A DNA stretch of 64,000 nt from JAKRSE01 sp943369295 (GCA_943369295.1 CALRMU020000003.1:496001-560000), one strand, 5' to 3'; shown: positions 1 through 9,380, counted from the stretch's first letter. The notes: generated by a model from the sequence alone, not told the origin. Program-made: numbers and translations.

Positions 1-1289
1 AAGCGAAGGAACACCGCGCTGGCCGTACCGACGGAAAGCTGGCAGCGATTCCTATTTCTGGACCAGAAGAGGCCCTGGGGGCGATTGTTTTCCACTTCAG
101 CGAAGAAGTGCCAAAAACACTCCCTCTTGAACTTGGAACGCAGCTTTTCCAAGTTTATCACTTGGTGACTGCTGCTGAACAAAGAGGCAGCGAGACTAAC
201 AAGCTGACCGCTGTCACTGAAGTGACCCGGACCATGGCGCAGAGCCCTTATCTCGAAGAGATTCTGCAGCTGCTCGTCCATCTAACAGCCCAAAGATTTA
301 AGTACAAGGTCGTCACCGTTCGACTGCTCGATGAAAAGAATCAAGTTCTGATTCTTAGGGCCACTCAGGCAAGCAACAAGGCTTATCAAAACAAGGGAGC
401 CATTCACCTGGGTGAATCTATTGCAGGACGCGTTTTGAAGACTGGCCGCCATGCCGTCGTTCAAGACGTTCAAGATGACCCTGACTATGTCGGCCACGAT
501 CTTGCGGTTGAGCAGGGTCTGCGAAGCATGATCTGCCTGCCCCTAATGGTCCGCAGCAAGCCGGTGGGAGTCCTTACCTGCTACACGGGCGACATCCATA
601 CCTTTGAACAGGATGAAGTTGAGGCTCTTGAAGCCCTTGCCAAACAAGCCGCTCTCAGCATCGAGCACGCCAAGCTTCAGGTGCGAAGCACCCTCATGCA
701 GGAAATGCATCACAGGGTGAAAAACAACCTTCAGCAGGTGGCTTCCCTATTGCGGCTCCAGATCAGGCAGAGCCACTACAAAGATTCAGGTCAAGCTCTG
801 ACTGATTCTTTGGCACGAATTCTCACCATCGCGGCAGTACACGACTTGTTGAGCCGAGATGATTTGGATCATGTCGGCACTCGTGAACTGGCAGAGACTC
901 TGGTCCACCACATCTCTCAATCCATGATTGCTCCTGGTAGCCAGATTCGCTTCTCAATTCGCGGTGAGAATGTGTTTCTCAACACAAGTCAGGCGACTCA
1001 GGTGGCTCTGATCATGAACGAGATGATCCAGAACGCGGTTGAGCACGGATTCACCGGCCATACGCAGGGCGAAATTCACCTCAATCTAGAGGATCGTGAA
1101 GGGATGGTTGGCCTTTGGGTCAGCAACAACGGAGACCCTCTCCCGAAAGACTTCAATCCTGACGAAGGCCGCCTTGGCCTTCAGATCATCCAGAGTCTGG
1201 CTCGTGCCTTGGGCGGCAAGTTCAGCCTGCAAAATCGCTTGGGGTGGACGGTCTGCGAAGTGGTCTTTAAGAAGGCCGGAATGGAATAG
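1..1289 (+). CDS. GAF-domain sensor histidine kinase (HisKA_2 family), 5' end outside window
   Basis: The frame is open from the first bases of the window, so the gene starts upstream. The visible part begins with the tail of one GAF-like domain. A complete second GAF domain follows (roughly codons 70-215 of the visible part), then the HisKA_2 dimerisation box with the phospho-acceptor motif HHRVKNN near base 710. A HATPase_c domain closes the protein, with N box NEMIQNAVEHGF, G1 box NNGDPLP and G2 box GRLGLQII. This family autophosphorylates on the first conserved histidine and usually signals to a response regulator or an anti-anti-sigma pathway. No transmembrane segment is seen in the visible part, so it is probably cytosolic, with the GAF domains sensing a small ligand. 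An internal GTG at base 108 is not the true start. No partner regulator is adjacent. Confidence 0.88.
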   Translation, partial: AKEHRAGRTDGKLAAIPISGPEEALGAIVFHFSEEVPKTLPLELGTQLFQVYHLVTAAEQRGSETNKLTAVTEVTRTMAQSPYLEEILQLLVHLTAQRFKYKVVTVRLLDEKNQVLILRATQASNKAYQNKGAIHLGESIAGRVLKTGRHAVVQDVQDDPDYVGHDLAVEQGLRSMICLPLMVRSKPVGVLTCYTGDIHTFEQDEVEALEALAKQAALSIEHAKLQVRSTLMQEMHHRVKNNLQQVASLLRLQIRQSHYKDSGQALTDSLARILTIAAVHDLLSRDDLDHVGTRELAETLVHHISQSMIAPGSQIRFSIRGENVFLNTSQATQVALIMNEMIQNAVEHGFTGHTQGEIHLNLEDREGMVGLWVSNNGDPLPKDFNPDEGRLGLQIIQSLARALGGKFSLQNRLGWTVCEVVFKKAGME

Positions 1290-1307
1290 ATCTGGTCTCT
1301 ATTCCAT
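1281..1307. terminator. Hairpin at convergent gene ends
   Basis: A perfect 10-bp inverted repeat (1281-1290 pairing with 1298-1307, 7-nt loop) contains the stop codons of both converging genes. It has no long T-run on either side, so its role as a bidirectional terminator is inferred from its position. Confidence 0.45.
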
Positions 1308-2417
1308 CACTTTCCATTTGTCTCTCGCTTTGCCGTCAAGATCGTAGGCAGTCAGGGTGAGGGCGCTGCTTCTGGCCTGTGCCTTGATGAACAAGGGAGT
1401 CCTGGCGAGCTTTGCTTCCATCCAAGGAAAGCTGTCCTGTCGGTAGAACTTGCCTCCTGAGTTCAGCACCACATAAACTGGCTTCTTCGAAGCCGTGGTC
1501 CTGGCATAGCTGTGAAGATGGCCTGTGACCACAAGGTCGATGTCCAAGTCTCGACAGGCAGATTCCATCATCTTGGTCCAGCCTGGCTTCTCCTGCCCTT
1601 TCATGGTCACCTGCACCGGAAAGTGCGAGATGACGACCTTCCACTTGGCCTTCTCCCATGGCAGTGACCGGAGCCACTCCATTTGGGATTTGTGGTCTCC
1701 CATCGAATCAATAGAGGCGATCATGATGCCCGACCACATAACGTGCCAGGACGTGTTCTTCAGCTTCTCCGGGCCATTGCTGGGGTGGTTAAGAAGGGGA
1801 TTCCAGTAGGGGCTCAAGCCCTTAAAGTCTCCTGGTTTGCCGTATTCGTGATTCCCAGGTGTGGCAAAAACCGGCCCCTGCCTGACCAAAGGCTTAATGG
1901 CGTAGAGCCATTCGCGCCACTCTTTTTCGCTCATGTTGTTGTCGACCAGGTCGCCAGCATGAAGCGAGAATTCTGACTTAGGGGCCAGGCTTGCCGCTTT
2001 GGCAAAGAGTTCGGCCGAGACAGTCGAGATTTTGGCTTGGGCGTCACCGAAAATCAGAAAATCTGTGGGAGCTCTCTGCGCACTTGGAAACTGAAAAAAG
2101 TGCCAAGGCTGCAGACCGCCATCCCATGAAGAGCGCCACCAGACTCTCTGCCCTGGACGGCCCGATATCATCCCCTTAAGCCGGACAGCACCTGTTTCGG
2201 GAGTCTTTGTGGAAATGAAGTCGAGGGTCTCAGGGTGTCCTCCCTCCCGAATGACTTCCAGCTTCTGACCAGCAGTGCCTTCTTGAGCCCTTACCGTAAC
2301 GACAGCTTCCTTGCCATTCCAGCCAACGACAGCCGAATCAGCGCCGGATGAAATCGGGGCCAATTCCACCGGCGAAGAAGCAGGCAGCAGAAGCGCCATC
2401 AGTAAGCCGACTGTCAT
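1299..2417 (-). CDS. Secreted purple-acid-phosphatase-like metallophosphoesterase
   Basis: The 372-aa protein starts with a hydrophobic signal-like segment (residues 3-13). An N-terminal region resembling the FN3-like domain of purple acid phosphatases follows (about 20-115), then a calcineurin-type metallophosphatase domain. The metal-binding motifs are all present in order: GDAQ (124-127), GDLV (155-158), GNHE (188-191), the SHFP histidine near 265 and GHLH (299-302). It should hydrolyse phosphomonoesters or diesters outside the cytoplasm; the substrate cannot be told. It lies 45 bp downstream of the VOC gene on the same strand and could be co-transcribed with it. The start ATG has no obvious Shine-Dalgarno sequence. 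Confidence 0.85.
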   Translation of the reverse strand: MTVGLLMALLLPASSPVELAPISSGADSAVVGWNGKEAVVTVRAQEGTAGQKLEVIREGGHPETLDFISTKTPETGAVRLKGMISGRPGQRVWWRSSWDGGLQPWHFFQFPSAQRAPTDFLIFGDAQAKISTVSAELFAKAASLAPKSEFSLHAGDLVDNNMSEKEWREWLYAIKPLVRQGPVFATPGNHEYGKPGDFKGLSPYWNPLLNHPSNGPEKLKNTSWHVMWSGIMIASIDSMGDHKSQMEWLRSLPWEKAKWKVVISHFPVQVTMKGQEKPGWTKMMESACRDLDIDLVVTGHLHSYARTTASKKPVYVVLNSGGKFYRQDSFPWMEAKLARTPLFIKAQARSSALTLTAYDLDGKARDKWKVME

Positions 2418-2462
2418 GGACTCACAAATCGTGACGCATCACAAGCCGAACCAAGTTCAGAG

Positions 2463-2849
2463 TTAGGTCCCTTGAAGCGGCTTGATGAAGAAGAGGTGTC
2501 CGTCTGGGTCCCTTACTTCAGCAAAAACAACTCCCGGATGGGGGTTGAGAACGCCGGAATGATTGATTCCTTTCTCCGCGAGTCCAGCCAGGGCCGAATC
2601 CAAGTTCTCGACAATCAGGCTGAAAGCTGAGTGAGACTCGACGACAAAGACGCCGCCGGGGTGAAGACACAGCTCAAAGCCGCCAGCATCCATCACGACC
2701 CAGTGTTCCTGCTCCCAGGTGTGGTCAGGTCCACTGTGAGAAACGAGTTCAAGGCCGACCTGCTCGTGCCAGAACCTTACAGACGAAGCCATGTCTGTTA
2801 CGTAGAGAACGACTTCGCCTTTGTTCATGAGGCCTTTCATCAGTTTCAT
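2463..2849 (-). CDS. VOC-family (glyoxalase/bleomycin-resistance fold) protein
   Basis: This is a single VOC module of 128 aa. It shows the N-terminal beta-alpha unit with the VLYVTDMASSVRFWHEQVGLE pattern split over residues 14-34, and a C-terminal half ending in the RDPDGHLFFI signature. The family includes metal-dependent lyases, dioxygenases and drug-binding proteins, and the substrate here is unknown. The start at 2849 is preceded by a good AGAGGA ribosome site 6 nt upstream, which favours it over two further in-frame ATGs at codons 4 and 8. Confidence 0.8.
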   Translation of the reverse strand: MKLMKGLMNKGEVVLYVTDMASSVRFWHEQVGLELVSHSGPDHTWEQEHWVVMDAGGFELCLHPGGVFVVESHSAFSLIVENLDSALAGLAEKGINHSGVLNPHPGVVFAEVRDPDGHLFFIKPLQGT

Positions 2850-2916
2850 TGTATTCCTCTTGTTACAAAAGGTCAGCAGAAGTCGGATTGAGGCCCGATA
2901 GGGTATCTGTCAAGGC

Positions 2917-3540
2917 ATGAGATTCCTTCTGGCAGGCTTGCTTGTCACGGCGGCGGCTTTTGGCTACGCCCAGGATGCTGCCCCTACCTTCCCTGTTCTG
3001 CCAGTGGATGCTCCCTTCAAAGATCCAGGCAAAAACAAAGTGGTCTGGGATCAATCGCCCAACTTCAACAAAAGACCCGCAGGCACGGTGATTGACACTA
3101 TCGTGCTCCATCACACTGCTTCTTCGAACCTTGGCGGTGTCGTCAGGTGGTTCAGAAACAAAGAAGCTCAGGTCAGTGCCCACTTCACAATCGGCAAAGA
3201 TGGGAGCATTGTCCAGCACCTCTCCACCTTCGATCGTGCCTGGCACGCTGGCGTGAGTGTTGACGCGGAGAACCGACGGAACGTCAACCACTTCTCAGTC
3301 GGAATCGAGATTGTCAACAAAGGCGATGGAAGCGAGCCCTGGACAGAAGAGCAGCTGAACGCCGTTGAACACATTGTTTCAGTCCTCTGCCGCAGGCACC
3401 CCATCACACAAATCGTCAGCCACGAATTTATCGCCCAGCCGCCAGGACGTAAGAATGACCCTATCAACTTTCCTTGGGAAAGAATGAAGAGGTTCGACAA
3501 GAAGCTGTACTACGGACGTAACAAGAAAGTGGATCTATGA
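2917..3540 (+). CDS. N-acetylmuramoyl-L-alanine amidase (Amidase_2/PGRP fold), exported
   Basis: The 207-aa protein has a clear signal peptide (residues 1-18, cleavage near AQD). An Amidase_2 domain follows. Zinc and catalytic residues match the AmiD type: LHHT at 64-67, the WHAG histidine at 110, and the C-terminal H169 with the PGRKNDP motif carrying D181. It should cleave the amide bond between MurNAc and L-alanine in peptidoglycan in the periplasm or at the surface. The next gene starts inside its stop codon (ATGA overlap), which indicates an operon and a shared cell-wall role. A TAGGGTATC element at 2899-2907 is a candidate -10 region, giving a very short leader. Confidence 0.88.
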   Translation: MRFLLAGLLVTAAAFGYAQDAAPTFPVLPVDAPFKDPGKNKVVWDQSPNFNKRPAGTVIDTIVLHHTASSNLGGVVRWFRNKEAQVSAHFTIGKDGSIVQHLSTFDRAWHAGVSVDAENRRNVNHFSVGIEIVNKGDGSEPWTEEQLNAVEHIVSVLCRRHPITQIVSHEFIAQPPGRKNDPINFPWERMKRFDKKLYYGRNKKVDL

Positions 3541-4139
3541 CCACTGCGCTTCTCCTTTCCGGAATCATTCTTCAGCCGAAACCTGCGACTGTTGTTCATT
3601 CGGTAAGGGCGAAGCCCGCTGCTCAGCCATTGGCAGCCCAGCTGATTCTCGAAAGTGCCCGCCGACAGCTCAATCCACCGGCTGTTTATGATGCCTCTTA
3701 TCAAAGGCTGAGCTACCCCGGCGGCGATGTCCCCAGCACCCGCGGCGCCTGTTCAGACGTTATTGTCCGGGCCCTCCGCTGGGCCGGCTATGACCTTCAG
3801 AAGCTGATTCATCAGGACATGGCCAAGTTCAACTATCCGCGCGGCCAAGGAAAGAGAGACAGAAACATTGACCACAGGCGGGTTGCAAACCAGATTGTCT
3901 ACTTTGCCCGGTTCGGACAGAAGTTCAGCATCACGGCGATCAAGCAGGATCGGTTTATGCCGGGCGATTTCGTCGTCTGGAAGCTGCCGAACAACCTTGA
4001 CCATATCGGAATCATTTCTGATAAAAAAGTCAACGGACGCCCCCTGGTGATTCATAACATCGCTGGGGCAGCTGAAGAGGACGTCCTGTTTGAATGGCGG
4101 ATCACTGGCCACTACCGATTCCCTAAAGCCCGCTCCTAA
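3537..4139 (+). CDS. DUF1287 family protein, putative exported cysteine amidase-fold enzyme
   Basis: The 200-aa protein has a short hydrophobic N-terminus (residues 4-12), suggesting export. The rest matches the DUF1287 pattern: YPGGDVP, then RGACSDV with the probable nucleophile cysteine, a middle FMPGDFVVW segment, and LDHIGII with the probable histidine. These resemble the Cys-His arrangement of NlpC/P60-like peptidases. A function in peptidoglycan processing is inferred from this and from translational coupling to the amidase gene upstream (ATGA overlap). No biochemical activity is established for the family that I can name. Confidence 0.75.
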   Translation: MTTALLLSGIILQPKPATVVHSVRAKPAAQPLAAQLILESARRQLNPPAVYDASYQRLSYPGGDVPSTRGACSDVIVRALRWAGYDLQKLIHQDMAKFNYPRGQGKRDRNIDHRRVANQIVYFARFGQKFSITAIKQDRFMPGDFVVWKLPNNLDHIGIISDKKVNGRPLVIHNIAGAAEEDVLFEWRITGHYRFPKARS

Positions 4140-4215
4140 GACTGCCCCCTGCTACTTCGGTATCCTCTTTGACTTGGGTGCGCCGCACCCTATGCAACGG
4201 AGCAGACTTCAACCA

Positions 4216-6384
4216 ATGCCATCCCTCATCCCCAAGGAATTCCGACGCGTTGTAGTCATAGGGGCTGGCACCATGGGCAGTGGAATCGCCGCCCATTTGG
4301 CAAATCTCGGCTTCCAAGTCACTTTGCTCGACCGAAGCCCGGAGGCAGCCAGAGAGGCATTCCAAAGAGCGGCTGCCGTCAAGCCTCCTCATTTCTATCT
4401 TCCAGCGACGGGCGACGGCCTGACTGTTGGCAGTCTGGATGACCACTGGGATGAAATTCGCCAAGCCGATTGGATCTGCGAGGCGATCATTGAAAAGCCT
4501 GATGCTAAAAAGGCACTCTACGAGAGGCTGGATGGCCAGATTCGAGAAGATGCTTTCATCAGCACCAACACTTCAGGACTCGAGATTTCACTCCTCGCCG
4601 AGGGACGCAGCGACTCCTTCCGATCCAGATTTCTGGGCACCCACTTCTTCAATCCACCCCGCTACCTTAAGCTTCTCGAACTCATTCCAACTCCAGAAAC
4701 CTCTACCGAAGTTATCGCCGCCTTTACCGAAAAGCTGAACCTGGATGCGGCGAGAAGGGTTGTCCCAGCCAAGGATACGCCTGGATTCATCGCTAATCGT
4801 TTCGGCATGTGGTCCATGTACAAGGCCGTCCATGTGGCTGAGAAACTCGGACTCACTATTGAACAGGTGGATGAAATCACCGGCCCTTTCCTTGGCCGAC
4901 CGCGGTCAGGTTCCTTCCGACTTAACGACATTGTCGGGTTGGACATCATGGCGGATATCGCCGCCAATCTTGTCGAAAGGTGCCCCCACGATCCCCAGAC
5001 CAAAGTTTTTGAAACGCCAAGTTCAATGGCCTTCTTGATGGAGAAGGGATGGATCGGAGCCAAGGCGGGCCAAGGCTGGTACCAGAAGCACGGAAAAGAG
5101 CTTCTCTCGCTGGACCTCGTAACTCACGCCTACCGATCACGGCTTGAGCCAGATCTCCCTACGATCAAGCAGTTTGGAAAGAAGCCCTTAGCCGAAAGGT
5201 TAAGGGAAGGCTTAAAGGCCAAAGACGAGGCTGGCGAGTTCCTGAGAGAATATCTTCTGCCGACTCTCGCCTACGCTGATTCACTGAAGGAAGAAATCAG
5301 CCACACGATTCTTGACTTCGACCGTGTGATGAAGTGGGGTTTTGCCTGGGAAGCCGGTCCATTTGAAATGGCCGACATGATCTCAGAAGTTCCTGAATCG
5401 AAGTTCTACAAGGGAACCACATTCAAGGACTTCTCTGGAGCTTATGCCTCCTTCCCTGAGGAATCGGATTTTGCTGTTCTGGCGGACTTCCCCATCACAA
5501 CAACAGGTCAAACCTTCCGAGTTCGAGATCTCGGCGATGACGTCTCCGCCATCAGTCTGACCACAAAGATGGGCACTTGGAGCCCGGCGGCGGTCAATGA
5601 AGTCACAGAGTATCTTCTATCTGCCAAACCGGCAAGACTGGTTTTGGCCGGAGAAGGAAGAAGTTTTTCTGCAGGCTACGATCTAAAAACCTTCAGCGAT
5701 CTGATTGAGGCAAAGAATTGGTCCGTCATTGAGCAGTCGATCAAGGAGTTTCAAGAGCTTGGTCTTCTCCTCGGCACGATCCCCAGCGTTGCGGCGGTCT
5801 ACGGCCACTGTCTGGGAGGTGGGTTCGAAATGGCAGCCTCCTGCAGCCTCATTGCGGCTCATCCGGAATCTCAAATCGGACTCCCTGAAGCTTTGGTCGG
5901 ACTGATTCCAGGGGGAACCGGCACCCTGCTCATGAGGCAGAGAGGGGCAACATCCGCAAAGCACTTGGCTGACACGATCCTGCTGATGGCACAAGGGACA
6001 ATAAGCACCTGTGCCGACCAAGCTCGAACTCTCGGTTATCTGAGAAGAGAGGACATCACTGTCTATCACCCGGACCGACTGCTCACCCAGGCCAAGCAGC
6101 TAGCCCTCACGGCTGAAGCCAGAAACGACACCAGCTGGCCACAAGTCGGCGGCCCCATCTCTGGCATCGTCGATTCTGCACTTCAGGAGATGAAGAAGCA
6201 GGGCGCCATCTCGGAACATGACATCTTCATTGCCTCCCGGCTTAAAGACCCCATGCTGAGGTCAGCCACCTTTGAAGAAGCAGTAGTCAAGGAAAGGCAG
6301 GCCTTCATCACCCTTTGTCAAGAAGGATTGACCCTGGCCAGAATCAACCACATGCTGGAATCTGGCCGACCGCTTCGCAACTAG
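4216..6384 (+). CDS. fadN: 3-hydroxyacyl-CoA dehydrogenase/enoyl-CoA hydratase fusion (FadN type)
   Basis: The product is about 722 aa. The dehydrogenase half comes first: Rossmann motif GAGTMG at 16-21, then the 3HCDH signature HFFNPPRYL. The crotonase half follows, with the oxyanion-loop region SFSAGYDL and the GHCLGGGFEMA helix. This order (dehydrogenase then hydratase) is that of Bacillus FadN, the reverse of E. coli FadB. It performs two steps of fatty-acid beta-oxidation in the cytosol. The open frame extends back to 4090, overlapping the DUF1287 gene. The ATG at 4216 is preferred because the Rossmann strand begins right after it and GGAG lies upstream; the ATG at 4192 is an alternative. 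The etfBA genes follow at once, which fits an acyl-CoA oxidation operon, although no acyl-CoA dehydrogenase or thiolase is in the window. Confidence 0.88.
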   Translation: MPSLIPKEFRRVVVIGAGTMGSGIAAHLANLGFQVTLLDRSPEAAREAFQRAAAVKPPHFYLPATGDGLTVGSLDDHWDEIRQADWICEAIIEKPDAKKALYERLDGQIREDAFISTNTSGLEISLLAEGRSDSFRSRFLGTHFFNPPRYLKLLELIPTPETSTEVIAAFTEKLNLDAARRVVPAKDTPGFIANRFGMWSMYKAVHVAEKLGLTIEQVDEITGPFLGRPRSGSFRLNDIVGLDIMADIAANLVERCPHDPQTKVFETPSSMAFLMEKGWIGAKAGQGWYQKHGKELLSLDLVTHAYRSRLEPDLPTIKQFGKKPLAERLREGLKAKDEAGEFLREYLLPTLAYADSLKEEISHTILDFDRVMKWGFAWEAGPFEMADMISEVPESKFYKGTTFKDFSGAYASFPEESDFAVLADFPITTTGQTFRVRDLGDDVSAISLTTKMGTWSPAAVNEVTEYLLSAKPARLVLAGEGRSFSAGYDLKTFSDLIEAKNWSVIEQSIKEFQELGLLLGTIPSVAAVYGHCLGGGFEMAASCSLIAAHPESQIGLPEALVGLIPGGTGTLLMRQRGATSAKHLADTILLMAQGTISTCADQARTLGYLRREDITVYHPDRLLTQAKQLALTAEARNDTSWPQVGGPISGIVDSALQEMKKQGAISEHDIFIASRLKDPMLRSATFEEAVVKERQAFITLCQEGLTLARINHMLESGRPLRN

Positions 6385-6408
6385 TTTTCACCTCCAAAAC
6401 AAACCACC

Positions 6409-7152
6409 ATGATCATTCTCGTTCCAATCAAGCGAGTCCCTGACCCTTACGCGACCGTCAGGCCCCTGCCCGACGGCAGCGGACTGAACCTCGAAGGGGT
6501 CAAGTTCGAAATCAATCCTTTTGATGAGATCGCTATGGAAGAAGCGGTCAGGATCAAGGAATCCAACCCATCCGCCAAGATCTACGCCGTCTCCCTGGGA
6601 GAAAGCGACTGCGAAGAGCAGCTGCGGAAGGCTCTGGCCATGGGAGCAGATGAAGCCTTTAGGATCGAATCCGAAGGCGACCTCGATTCCACTGTAGTAG
6701 CGGCCGAGCTTGCTGCCTTTGCCAATGAACTGAATCCTAACCTCATCATCATGGGCAAGCAGGCTACCGATGCCGACTCCTGCCAGGCTGGCCAGATGCT
6801 GGCCGCTCTACTCGGATGGCCACAGGCGACATTCGCCGCTAAGGTGACTCTGCACGATGGCAAAGTTGAAGTCGCCAGAGAGACCGATGAAGGTGAGGAA
6901 GTAAGGGAACTGCCCCTGCCTGCAGTCATCACCGCCGATTTGAGGCTTAACGAACCCCGATATATCGCTTTGCCCGGAATCATCAAGGCAAGGTCCAAGC
7001 CTCTCAGCACTCGCCCCCGCCTGACTGATGCCCAGCCTAAGACGAAGGTTGTTTCTGTTTCTTCACCACCTGCCCGCCAGGAAGGCAAAAAGGTGGCAAA
7101 CGTTGATGCGCTGCTGGCCGAACTGAGCGCCAGAGGATTGGTGAACCTGTGA
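6409..7152 (+). CDS. etfB: Electron transfer flavoprotein beta subunit
   Basis: The 247-aa length is normal for EtfB. The N-terminus IILVPIKRVPDP, the NPFDEIAMEEAVRIKE segment, the ALAMGADEAF stretch and the MGKQATDADSCQAGQMLA region (AMP-binding ETF signature) are all present. With EtfA it forms the heterodimer that carries electrons from acyl-CoA dehydrogenases to the membrane quinone pool. It lies 24 bp after fadN and overlaps etfA by 4 bp. Confidence 0.95.
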   Translation: MIILVPIKRVPDPYATVRPLPDGSGLNLEGVKFEINPFDEIAMEEAVRIKESNPSAKIYAVSLGESDCEEQLRKALAMGADEAFRIESEGDLDSTVVAAELAAFANELNPNLIIMGKQATDADSCQAGQMLAALLGWPQATFAAKVTLHDGKVEVARETDEGEEVRELPLPAVITADLRLNEPRYIALPGIIKARSKPLSTRPRLTDAQPKTKVVSVSSPPARQEGKKVANVDALLAELSARGLVNL

Positions 7153-8042
7153 GCCGACTGCTTCTGATCTGTTTTGACCCAAGTGAAGGCCTGCAGCTTG
7201 CAGGATTCGCCCAGAGCCTCGGACTTCCCTTCGACTGCCTCCTCCTGACAGGAAGCGAACTCCCCGCCTTTGGATGGGAGAAGGCATTCACTGCTGGCTT
7301 CGAGTCCGTGCCTGCCTTTGATTCACTTGATGAAAGCCTGACCGAGTTCTGCCGGCCCTACAGCCACATCGCCTCAGTCAGCGCCATGAAGTCGAAAGAC
7401 GGCTTGGCTCGAACAGCTGCCCTGCTTGGAGCCGCGATGCTGACCGACGTTCTTTCGGTCCAGTCACCGAGCCTCTTCACTCGTCCGATGGTGGCGGGAT
7501 CTGTCCTGGCTCAGGTCGAGGTCACGGCCCCTCAGGTCGTCCTGACTGTGCGTCCTTCTGGTTTTGCCAAGGTCGAAGCAGGAGCAGCTGGCTCGGCTGA
7601 AAAGGTCGAACTGGTTCTCAAGCCCATTTCGACCATTACTGCCGCTTCGAGCAAAGCGGGAGCGGCCAGACCTGACCTGACTCAGGCCAAGGTCGTCGTT
7701 TCCGGTGGAAGACCCTTAGGTGATGCAGAGACTTTCGAGAAGCTTATCGGTGGACTTGCTGACAAGCTAGGTGGAGCGGCCGGTGCCACTCGAGCCGCGG
7801 TTGACAGCGGAATCGCCGCCAACGAGCTTCAGGTGGGTCAGACAGGCAAGATCGTGGCTCCCGATCTCTACATCGCTGCCGGAATCTCTGGCTCAACTCA
7901 GCACATGGCCGGAATCAAAGATTCCAAGACCATTGTTGCCATCAATAAAGATGGAGACGCTCCCATTTTCCAGACCGCTGACCTTGGGCTGGTGGCCGAC
8001 CTATTTGATGTTCTTCCTGAACTGATGAGCAAGCTGAAATAG
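7149..8042 (+). CDS. etfA: Electron transfer flavoprotein alpha subunit
   Basis: The 297-aa protein starts at a GTG that overlaps the etfB stop (GTGA). The C-terminal FAD-binding domain is clear: VVSGGRPLG, VGQTGKIVAPDLYIA, then ISGSTQHMAGIKDSK and IVAINKDGDAPIFQ. This subunit binds the redox-active FAD and docks onto the partner dehydrogenase. The tight coupling to etfB sets the stoichiometry. Confidence 0.95.
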   Translation: MSRLLLICFDPSEGLQLAGFAQSLGLPFDCLLLTGSELPAFGWEKAFTAGFESVPAFDSLDESLTEFCRPYSHIASVSAMKSKDGLARTAALLGAAMLTDVLSVQSPSLFTRPMVAGSVLAQVEVTAPQVVLTVRPSGFAKVEAGAAGSAEKVELVLKPISTITAASSKAGAARPDLTQAKVVVSGGRPLGDAETFEKLIGGLADKLGGAAGATRAAVDSGIAANELQVGQTGKIVAPDLYIAAGISGSTQHMAGIKDSKTIVAINKDGDAPIFQTADLGLVADLFDVLPELMSKLK

Positions 8043-8058
8043 ACTGATACTGTAAATT

Positions 8059-8123
8059 GGCCCCGTCGGGCCTAGCAAAGCTGCTTGGAGGGCATTTGAC
8101 CGAATCGTGTCAGGCCCTCCAAG
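8059..8123 (+). terminator. Two hairpins after etfA, possible weak terminator or attenuator
   Basis: A small GC hairpin (8059-8063 with 8068-8072) is followed by a perfect 10-bp inverted repeat (8084-8093 with 8114-8123, 20-nt loop). The tail AGTCTTT is a poor T-run. The pair separates the fad/etf operon from the next gene, so it may end that operon or regulate readthrough into the next. Confidence 0.4.
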
Positions 8124-8138
8124 AGTCTTTAGAGTTAA

Positions 8139-9380
8139 GTGCTTACCAGCCTAACTTTTGCCGCCCTTCTTGCCACCCAGCCAATGGCTCCGGCAGGAAT
8201 TCCTCCTCAGGTCGAGGGGCTGGTTCGACTTGCCAACAGCCCCGTGCTTGATGGCCAGTTTGGCGTTGAGGAATGGGATCTCTTCGCCACTAGCGGTCCC
8301 CGTGGCGGATCGTTTCAGTGGGAGCCAGGCGCCTATCACTGGGCCGCCCAGGTGACTCCTGGCGAGGACCTAATTTTGAGCCTGGACCAGAAGGGAGACG
8401 GCTGGCTGGTGGGTTCTGACAATATCGAAATCAGGATCAGCCCCAGAGCCGAGGGCCCGGCAGTCCGCATTAGAATGCTGGACGCCTCCACTCCTGGCAA
8501 CCCTCAATGGGAAAACGGCGGAGTGCCCCCCGATCAGGTCAAGATCGCTGTGCAGGCCGGTACAGATGGAGTTGCCACTATTGAAGCAACTTACACTCCT
8601 GTTCTTGGCCTTGAGCCCCAAGAAGGCGGAAGAGTGGCTTTAAGGATGGACACAGCGCCTAGTGGAACCGAAGTCTCTGAAGTCTTCTTCCCGCGAGCTC
8701 TGGCTTCCGTCTATCTTCAAATGGATTCAAGCAAGGACATCCCCATGGGAGTTTCTTGGAAGCCTTCCATCACAAATCGGGTCGTTTCAAGGCAGGATCG
8801 TCTGAAGATGAACTTCAGCCTCACCCGCGAGGAAGGAAGCTGGCAGGCCCAGAGAACTGAGATTCGGGCGGAAGGAATCGCAAAAGACCACTTGAGAATT
8901 CTTTCGGAACCTGCTTCTGGTTTTGACCGAAGAAATCGGATGGATCTCGCTTACGAATCCACCATTTCTCCTCAAGCTCCGCTTGGCTGGAAGGTGGTGA
9001 GGGCGACCTTTACTGATCCTGCCGGTCAGCAGTTTGTGATCCGGTCGAGCGTGAGGCTGGCCAACTTGGTTGACATCGAGGTCGGCTTCCCCAGAGAGAC
9101 CAGAGTTTCAAACGAAGCTCAAATCATTCGAGGCACGATCAACTTGAGATCGCAGTTCTCAGGCAGACTTGATGGAGTCCTTACCCTCATTGCTCCTCCT
9201 GATTGGAGCGTGACCAAGGGCAAGGAAGCCAAGTTCCTGATCTATCACACCCGAGGAACAGCCAAGGTGCCGATCGAGTTTGTGATTCCTCGTGGCCAGG
9301 CAGGAGTCTTCCCCATGACGGCAAGGGCAACAATGGGCGGCGAAACAGTCGAGCGAAAGTTCTTCTACTCTGTGGACTAG
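8139..9380 (+). CDS. Secreted protein with CBM9/DOMON-like N-terminal domain, function unknown
   Basis: The 413-aa product starts at a GTG and has a short hydrophobic N-terminus (residues 4-12) that could act as a signal peptide. Residues about 30-190 resemble the carbohydrate-binding family 9 style beta-sandwich (VLDGQFGVEEWD opening, a DNIEIRISPR strand, GVATIEATYTP). The C-terminal 200 residues look like Ig-type beta domains, with LRSQFSGRLDGVLTL and a final MTARATMGG segment typical of NEW-like or alpha-galactosidase-associated folds. No catalytic motif is visible. It probably binds a polymer outside the cell. It stands alone between a terminator-like structure and a strong terminator. 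Confidence 0.6.
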   Translation: MLTSLTFAALLATQPMAPAGIPPQVEGLVRLANSPVLDGQFGVEEWDLFATSGPRGGSFQWEPGAYHWAAQVTPGEDLILSLDQKGDGWLVGSDNIEIRISPRAEGPAVRIRMLDASTPGNPQWENGGVPPDQVKIAVQAGTDGVATIEATYTPVLGLEPQEGGRVALRMDTAPSGTEVSEVFFPRALASVYLQMDSSKDIPMGVSWKPSITNRVVSRQDRLKMNFSLTREEGSWQAQRTEIRAEGIAKDHLRILSEPASGFDRRNRMDLAYESTISPQAPLGWKVVRATFTDPAGQQFVIRSSVRLANLVDIEVGFPRETRVSNEAQIIRGTINLRSQFSGRLDGVLTLIAPPDWSVTKGKEAKFLIYHTRGTAKVPIEFVIPRGQAGVFPMTARATMGGETVERKFFYSVD

